64,000 bases of DNA from Cyclobacteriaceae bacterium YHN15 (GTDB lineage: Bacteria; Bacteroidota; Bacteroidia; Cytophagales; Cyclobacteriaceae). The stretch spans positions 62,001 to 126,000 of the forward strand of contig RKQB01000001.1 in NCBI GenBank assembly GCA_003797895.1. Direction: 5' to 3'. Every line of letters starts with the position of its first letter. The first letter of the stretch is position 1. The notes beneath the pieces were generated by a model. That model did no database searches. It was given only the letters and a program-made list of their open reading frames with translations, and was not told the DNA's origin. Shown here in pieces: positions 59,477-64,000 of this stretch. Both the position numbers and the translations under genes were made by a program.

Positions 59477-60355
59477 ATGGCTAACCTTAAGGAAGTTAAA
59501 CAAAGAATCACCTCTGTGTCCTCAACACAACAGATTACCAAAGCCATGAAAATGGTGGCGGCTGCAAAATTGAGAAAGGCCCAGGATAAGATTCTAAAAA
59601 TGCGTCCCTTTTCCAAAAAACTCACTGCTATTTTAAATGATGTGATTTCCTCTATGGGGGGTGAACTGAAAATTTCTTATGCTGAGCAGAGAGAACTTCA
59701 AAATATTCTTTTGATTCCAATGACCTCGGATAAGGGTCTATGTGGCGCATTCAATTCTAATGTGATGAAGATGACCAATGGATTGATGGAAGGTGAATTC
59801 AAAGGGAAAAATATTACCATTTTGCCACTTGGGAAAAAATCATTTGAATTTTATAGCAAGAGAGGATTTGACGTAATTCCTGATTATTTTGAAATATTCA
59901 ATAATGTCACATTCGATGCAGTCAGGACAATTGCCACTTTTGTAATGGAAAGCTATACTACCAAAAAATTTGACAAGGTTGTATTGGTCTATAACCACTT
60001 TAGAAATGTGGCCACTCAGGATGTTATTGCTGAACAATTCCTTCCAATGGGAAATATGGCATCATCAACAGAAGGAGTGGATAATTTTCAATCCGATTAT
60101 ATATTGGAGCCATCCAAAGAATATATAATCGAGGAATTGGTGCCAAGTGCCTTAAAAACCCAATTATATAAAGCGGTTTTGGAAAGCAATGCTTCAGAAC
60201 ATGGTGCGAGAATGACGTCAATGGACAAAGCCACCGAAAATGCAAATGATTTGTTAAAAGAGTTGAAATTACTGTATAACAGATCCAGACAGGCTTCCAT
60301 CACAGGTGAAATTTTAGAGATTGTGGCCGGAGCTAATGCCTTGGAAGGGACCTGA
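59477..60355 (+). CDS. atpG: ATP synthase F1 subunit gamma
   Basis: The 292-residue rotor subunit has the N-terminal coiled coil MANLKEVKQRITSVSSTQQI, the SDKGLCGAFN block and the C-terminal helix ASEHGARMTSMDKATENAND...LYNRSRQASITGEILEIVAG. It turns inside alpha3beta3. It is the last gene of this operon; atpD and atpC do not follow, as is usual for split ATP synthase loci in Bacteroidota. Confidence 0.97.
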   Translation: MANLKEVKQRITSVSSTQQITKAMKMVAAAKLRKAQDKILKMRPFSKKLTAILNDVISSMGGELKISYAEQRELQNILLIPMTSDKGLCGAFNSNVMKMTNGLMEGEFKGKNITILPLGKKSFEFYSKRGFDVIPDYFEIFNNVTFDAVRTIATFVMESYTTKKFDKVVLVYNHFRNVATQDVIAEQFLPMGNMASSTEGVDNFQSDYILEPSKEYIIEELVPSALKTQLYKAVLESNASEHGARMTSMDKATENANDLLKELKLLYNRSRQASITGEILEIVAGANALEGT

Positions 60356-60390
60356 TAAAATTTTAAATAACAATTTGACCCAAATAAAAA

Positions 60391-60415
60391 AACCGCTTCA
60401 AAGCGGTTTTTTTAT
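60391..60415. terminator. Terminator between atpG and the SGNH hydrolase
   Basis: AACCGCT (60391-60397) pairs with AGCGGTT (60402-60408) across a TCAA loop, with As before and seven Ts from 60407 to 60413. It serves both convergent genes. Confidence 0.9.
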
Positions 60416-61047
60416 TTAATAGCCTCCGCAACTTCAACTGCCATGATTCCTAATCCTTCAATATTGGGATGTACACCATCAGGTAATAAATCCGATTTTC
60501 CTAGGAGGGGGCTGTAAAGGTCTATGATGTTGGATTTTGTTTTTTTGGCAATTTTTTCCAACATAGGTCGCATTTCATGGACTAAAATACTTTCATTGAT
60601 TCCCCAATTATCCTGAAAAACAGGAACAGGTATGCAAATGTAAACTTTTGCTTTTTTGGGCATGGATTTTTTGAATTCCTTGATCATAAGGATGTAATCA
60701 TTGGTAAATTCGCTCTTATATTCCCAGTTCTGAGGTTTGGAATCGTTAGTCCCCAGTTTGATCACCAAGATGTCTGGCGCAAAATCTTTTACTTCTTCAA
60801 ATTGTGGTTCATTCCAATAGGGATAATCACCTTTTTTGAGTAAGGTTCTGCCACTTACACCAAAGTTTTTCACTTCATATCCCTTTCCCAGGATTTCTTG
60901 CATTTGTAAAGGATAACTATCAGGATTGTCCCTTCCAGGCCCTTGGGTGATGCTGTTGCCAACACAAGCAACCTTGATAGGTGATTGGGCAGAAGAAATT
61001 GTGAAATTAGCCAAAATAAAGAAAGCTAAAAGGATTGTTTTTTTCAT
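60412..61047 (-). CDS. Secreted SGNH/GDSL hydrolase
   Basis: The 211-residue protein has a signal peptide (LLAFFILANFTISSAQS) and the SGNH blocks: VACVGNSITQGPG (catalytic Ser), VSGRTLLKKG (Gly), IKLGTNDSKP (Asn) and PDGVHPN (Asp, His). It is a probable periplasmic esterase, perhaps acting on acetylated sugars, though the substrate is not fixed by sequence. Length is typical. It stands alone. Confidence 0.92.
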   Translation of the reverse strand: MKKTILLAFFILANFTISSAQSPIKVACVGNSITQGPGRDNPDSYPLQMQEILGKGYEVKNFGVSGRTLLKKGDYPYWNEPQFEEVKDFAPDILVIKLGTNDSKPQNWEYKSEFTNDYILMIKEFKKSMPKKAKVYICIPVPVFQDNWGINESILVHEMRPMLEKIAKKTKSNIIDLYSPLLGKSDLLPDGVHPNIEGLGIMAVEVAEAIK

Positions 61048-61125
61048 AGGACGAATGGTTTACAGGATTAAGATAGAAAATTTAGACCTATTTATTTACA
61101 GGAGGGAATTAATAAAATTAGGGTC

Positions 61126-61133
61126 TATATTTG
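61126..61133 (+). promoter_or_regulatory. Putative -7 box TATATTTG for the UbiA-like gene
   Basis: It is an exact TAnnTTTG match ending 6 nt before the ATG, which would give a leaderless or nearly leaderless mRNA. No -33 TTG is well placed. Confidence 0.35.
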
Positions 61134-61139
61134 ATCATT

Positions 61140-61973
61140 ATGTTTAAGGTTAAATCAATCTGGCATTTTTCCAACCTGCTTTCGTTGGATGTGGTTTTTG
61201 GTGCCATGGCCGGTATGCTTTTTTTTGCGGATGTTTTGAATGTAGTAGTGCCAGTTGAATCGTATTTGATTTTAGGAATGGCGGTTTGGTCTATTTATAC
61301 CTTGGATCATCTTTGGGATGCAAGATTTGTGAGCGAAAAAGCTTCATCAGATAGACATCGTTTCCATCAACAGAATTTTCGGACTTTAAGTGGGATACTG
61401 ATTTTCACAATTATTTCAGGCTTGGTCATTGTGCTGTTAACCCCTCAGTTGAAATTTATTTTAGTTCCCGGCCTTTTTCTTGGATTTATGATGTTGATTT
61501 GGATGGGCATCCTCCATTTAATTGGTAAAAAATTGTCTTGGTTAAAGGAAGTCTCTACCGCTGTATTTTATGTTTTAGGTATATCTCTTGCCCCTTTTTT
61601 TAAGTTATTGCCAAATGAAATTCCTTTTCCTTTTTACTTATTTTTGATTGGCTATTTTATCCTGGCTTTTGTCAACCTGCTTATTTTGTCTTTTTTGGAT
61701 GAAAAAGAAGATGAAAGAGATGGCTTTGGCTCTATTTTGCAGCATGTGAGGAAACCTCAATTAAAAAAGTATATAAATTTTTTAGGGCTTATTTCTGCAA
61801 TGATGATGGTGGCTTTTGTGATTATTTTGCCTTCCTATTTCAAGATACATGCCAGCATTTTATTGTTGCTTATTTTATTCCATATCCTTGAATTTCAAAA
61901 AAATGATCGAGGTAAAACAAGACAAAAGCTTGAAGCCTCATTTCTATTACCTTTTATTTTGTTGTTCTTTTGA
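61140..61973 (+). CDS. Multi-helix membrane protein, distant UbiA-like
   Basis: The 277-residue protein has about eight hydrophobic helices. A DxxxD-type motif (YTLDHLWDARF, near residue 58) and a second acidic loop (FLDEKEDERDG, near residue 187) sit where UbiA prenyltransferases bind magnesium-diphosphate. Overall similarity is weak, so prenyl transfer is only a suggestion. I start it at ATG 61140 rather than TTG 61131. No neighbour clarifies its role. Confidence 0.6.
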   Translation: MFKVKSIWHFSNLLSLDVVFGAMAGMLFFADVLNVVVPVESYLILGMAVWSIYTLDHLWDARFVSEKASSDRHRFHQQNFRTLSGILIFTIISGLVIVLLTPQLKFILVPGLFLGFMMLIWMGILHLIGKKLSWLKEVSTAVFYVLGISLAPFFKLLPNEIPFPFYLFLIGYFILAFVNLLILSFLDEKEDERDGFGSILQHVRKPQLKKYINFLGLISAMMMVAFVIILPSYFKIHASILLLLILFHILEFQKNDRGKTRQKLEASFLLPFILLFF

Positions 61974-62115
61974 ATGATTTATTGTGGATCCTTCCAACAA
62001 TATCACTCATGGGGAGATTTAAATAAAAAAAATTATGCATGATTCATTTTGCATCAAGTTTGGGCGTCAAATCGTATTTAACTGAATTTTCCCTGTACAA
62101 AAACAGGCTATTCCC

Positions 62116-63462
62116 TTATTTATTCACATTGTCTATAAACTTTCTGATGATTTCATCAAAGTAAGTGCCATTGTAAGGGCCGAACCAGTTCATTTCCCGT
62201 ACTTCATATAGTGCTTCATCATAATATTCATCCGGTGTGATATATCCTATATAGCCCCCGTTAAAACAGGTAATTATCAGATTCAGCCCATGGTCATTTG
62301 CATATTTTTCCCAGCTTTCCATAAATACACCTGAAATTTCGCCACTTGAACTGATCAACAGGGTGTTTCCTAAGAGAATCAGATCAAAATGGGCATTGGT
62401 TTCACCAAAAAGATTGTTGAATACCCAAGGTCTTAACCTGACATTTTTGCCAATTTTGTAATGTGCTTTCCTTAAGGCCAAAGGAAAATCTGCTACACCA
62501 AGATCATGTCCTTGGATAAGGGTTATGCTTTCTTCACTTTTTTGAATGTATTGGTAAAGGGAATTTGCATAATTCATTACATGTTGAGGTTCCTTTCCCC
62601 CTGCAACCGGTTTATGACTGCCAACCGTTCCTGCGGCAAATAAGGCCAATTCATATTCATTATTTTCCATTGTTCCGGTCAGGTAATTAGGGTAGTCACC
62701 GGATAGGCCCATGAACTTGGAATTCATAATAGTAGAATGAGCCGAGTATGTCAATAAAGTGGCCTTTTGACCGGATTTTTTTTGTAAAATCAATTGTCTT
62801 ACATAAGGGTCAACGGGGTCATTTTCAATTAGTCTATTGGAAAGCAATGTATCTGCAGCTGTTTTTTGGAAAAGGATACTAACGGTATCCTTTTTCCCCA
62901 GCGCATTTTGCAACGCCTGTATAGTTTTTTCTTCTAACATGCTCACCACATCCTTATTATATCCCCCAAAAGCAATTTTACCCAAGAGACCAGGCATGTA
63001 ACCTCCAATGCCACTATGGGTATGTGTGGCAGTGAAATAAATATGGTCAAATGGAAGACGTTCTTTCTTTATTCTTTCCTGGATTTTATGGTAAAGGAAT
63101 GGATGAACAATCATCAGTTCATAGTTCAAAAATGCTACCTGAGATTTCCCATTGCTGATTACAATACTTCTTATGAAACTGCTGTCCTGAACGAATTCAT
63201 ATTTTCCCCGAGGTTTATAACCCACTAAATTGACAGGTGTAGAGGGTGTGCTGTTTACTTTTGACCAGCCTGCAAGCCAAAAGCTTCCTTTACTTTGTTT
63301 TAATTTAAGGGTATCCAATCTATCGAGGCTTTCCTGATAGTATTCCATTTCCTGATATGGTCTCCTATCAATTTTGGTCAAGGTTGCCATAATGACAAAA
63401 AAAAGTACCCCAAATATCCATGCTAGAATTCTGAATAGACGATTGAATTTATTTGATGGCAT
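62116..63462 (-). CDS. Neutral/alkaline ceramidase-family protein, membrane-anchored
   Basis: The 448-residue protein has an N-terminal membrane helix (about 9-28; FRILAWIFGVLFFVIMATL) and the ceramidase catalytic domain. FTATHTHSGIGG carries the zinc ligands His147 and His149. YSAHSTIMNSKFMGLSGDYP holds another ligand, SSSGEISGVF the Glu and GGYIGYITPDEYY the Tyr seen in bacterial neutral ceramidase. The C-terminal Ig-like domain of longer family members is absent. Bacteroidota make sphingolipids, so cleaving ceramide-like lipids is plausible; some family members act on other amides. Confidence 0.85.
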   Translation of the reverse strand: MPSNKFNRLFRILAWIFGVLFFVIMATLTKIDRRPYQEMEYYQESLDRLDTLKLKQSKGSFWLAGWSKVNSTPSTPVNLVGYKPRGKYEFVQDSSFIRSIVISNGKSQVAFLNYELMIVHPFLYHKIQERIKKERLPFDHIYFTATHTHSGIGGYMPGLLGKIAFGGYNKDVVSMLEEKTIQALQNALGKKDTVSILFQKTAADTLLSNRLIENDPVDPYVRQLILQKKSGQKATLLTYSAHSTIMNSKFMGLSGDYPNYLTGTMENNEYELALFAAGTVGSHKPVAGGKEPQHVMNYANSLYQYIQKSEESITLIQGHDLGVADFPLALRKAHYKIGKNVRLRPWVFNNLFGETNAHFDLILLGNTLLISSSGEISGVFMESWEKYANDHGLNLIITCFNGGYIGYITPDEYYDEALYEVREMNWFGPYNGTYFDEIIRKFIDNVNK

Positions 63463-63587
63463 TGTAGGAAAACTGAATTACAAATGGAATAAGATAGTAA
63501 TATTTACTAAAATATAGAAATAATATTCCCAAAGATGGGAGCCTTAGCCTTTAATTGCGCGAAATCAGTTTTCGAATATTTAATAGC

Positions 63588-64000
63588 TCAATATTCAAAG
63601 GTTCCATGGGTGCTTTGAATAGTGACTTTTTTGCCTTCGAAAGGTAGAACCCTACCAATGATTTTTGCCTCAACCCCCAAAGTTTCTGCAATGTCGATAA
63701 CCTCTTCTGCATAGCGTTCTTCCAAATAGATCTCCATTCTATGACCCATGTTGAAAACCTTGTACATTTCCTTCCAATCTGTTCCGCTTTCTTCCTGTAT
63801 GGTTTTGAAAAGCACCGGAGTATCGAAGAGGTTGTCTTTCACCACATGGACATTATCTACAAAGTGGAGCACCTTGGTTTGGGCGCCTCCGCTACAATGT
63901 ACAATTCCATTGATTTTAGGGCGAAGATATTTCAAAACGTCCACCATAATAGGAGCATAAGTTCTTGTAGGAGAAAGTACAAGCTTACCCATATCCACAG
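63588..64000 (-). CDS. purM: Phosphoribosylformylglycinamidine cyclo-ligase, C-terminal part
   Basis: The frame is open to the right edge, giving 137 codons of the C-terminus including the stop. DMGKLVLSPTRTYAPIMVDV, GIVHCSGGAQTKVLHF and EMYKVFNMGHRMEIYLEERY are the conserved second half of PurM (AIR synthetase), which makes aminoimidazole ribonucleotide in purine synthesis. In this phylum PurM is near 390 residues, so about 250 residues lie beyond the window. Confidence 0.93.
   Translation of the reverse strand, partial: VDMGKLVLSPTRTYAPIMVDVLKYLRPKINGIVHCSGGAQTKVLHFVDNVHVVKDNLFDTPVLFKTIQEESGTDWKEMYKVFNMGHRMEIYLEERYAEEVIDIAETLGVEAKIIGRVLPFEGKKVTIQSTHGTFEY

Overview
The window is a chromosomal segment from a member of the Bacteroidota, most likely the Cytophagia (Cyclobacteriaceae-like). 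The evidence is the type IX secretion/gliding set (PorP/SprF-like, GldK, GldL, GldM, GldN, SprE/PorW-like), many Bacteroidota-only families (DUF4270, DUF4271, half-length glycogen synthase), lipoprotein signals, AT-rich intergenic DNA, few Shine-Dalgarno sequences, and promoters of the TTTG / TAnnTTTG type. The genus assignment is inference. I saw no rRNA, tRNA, CRISPR array, insertion sequence or prophage.

Region 1 (1-13.6 kb) is accessory and catabolic. It holds a truncated M14 peptidase at the left edge, an archaeal-type AAA ATPase, and a minus-strand sugar cluster. That cluster consists of a secreted ThuA / beta-propeller / HEAT / LamG-like / cupredoxin lipoprotein, a tagatose-3-epimerase-like protein and a Gfo/Idh/MocA oxidoreductase, with a divergent cupin-AraC regulator. 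Next come a DUF433 antitoxin whose DUF5615 toxin partner is broken by one in-frame stop, and a second, unrelated large M14 peptidase.

Region 2 (13.1-18 kb) contains small and surface proteins: a lipoprotein, a membrane-anchored propeller protein with a cytoplasmic domain that may bind DNA, a MORN-repeat protein and a BspA/DUF285 repeat lipoprotein. The gaps carry several palindromes and direct repeats.

Region 3 (18-27.6 kb) is metabolic: glmS, DUF4270 with a short glycogen-synthase-like protein, panC-panD with a flippase-like membrane protein and a zinc peptidase, an acyl-CoA dehydrogenase, and an AraC regulator.

Region 4 (27.6-41.8 kb) starts with a minus-strand run of a PP2C phosphatase, a STAS protein and an RsbW-like kinase, followed by three overlapping SurA/parvulin foldases. 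DUF4197, DUF721 (DciA-like), hemW, a BamA-family barrel protein, DUF4271 and hemD come next.

Region 5 (40.8-53.3 kb) holds porP/sprF-gldK-gldL-gldM-gldN, then uvrC, a class A penicillin-binding protein and an sprE/porW-like lipoprotein gene. Region 6 (53.4-60.4 kb) is an M23 peptidase and a bactofilin running directly into the ATP synthase genes (atpZ-like, a small membrane protein, atpB, E, F, H, A, G). Beta and epsilon subunits are absent. The window ends with an SGNH hydrolase, a distant UbiA-like membrane protein, a ceramidase-family protein and the 3' end of purM.
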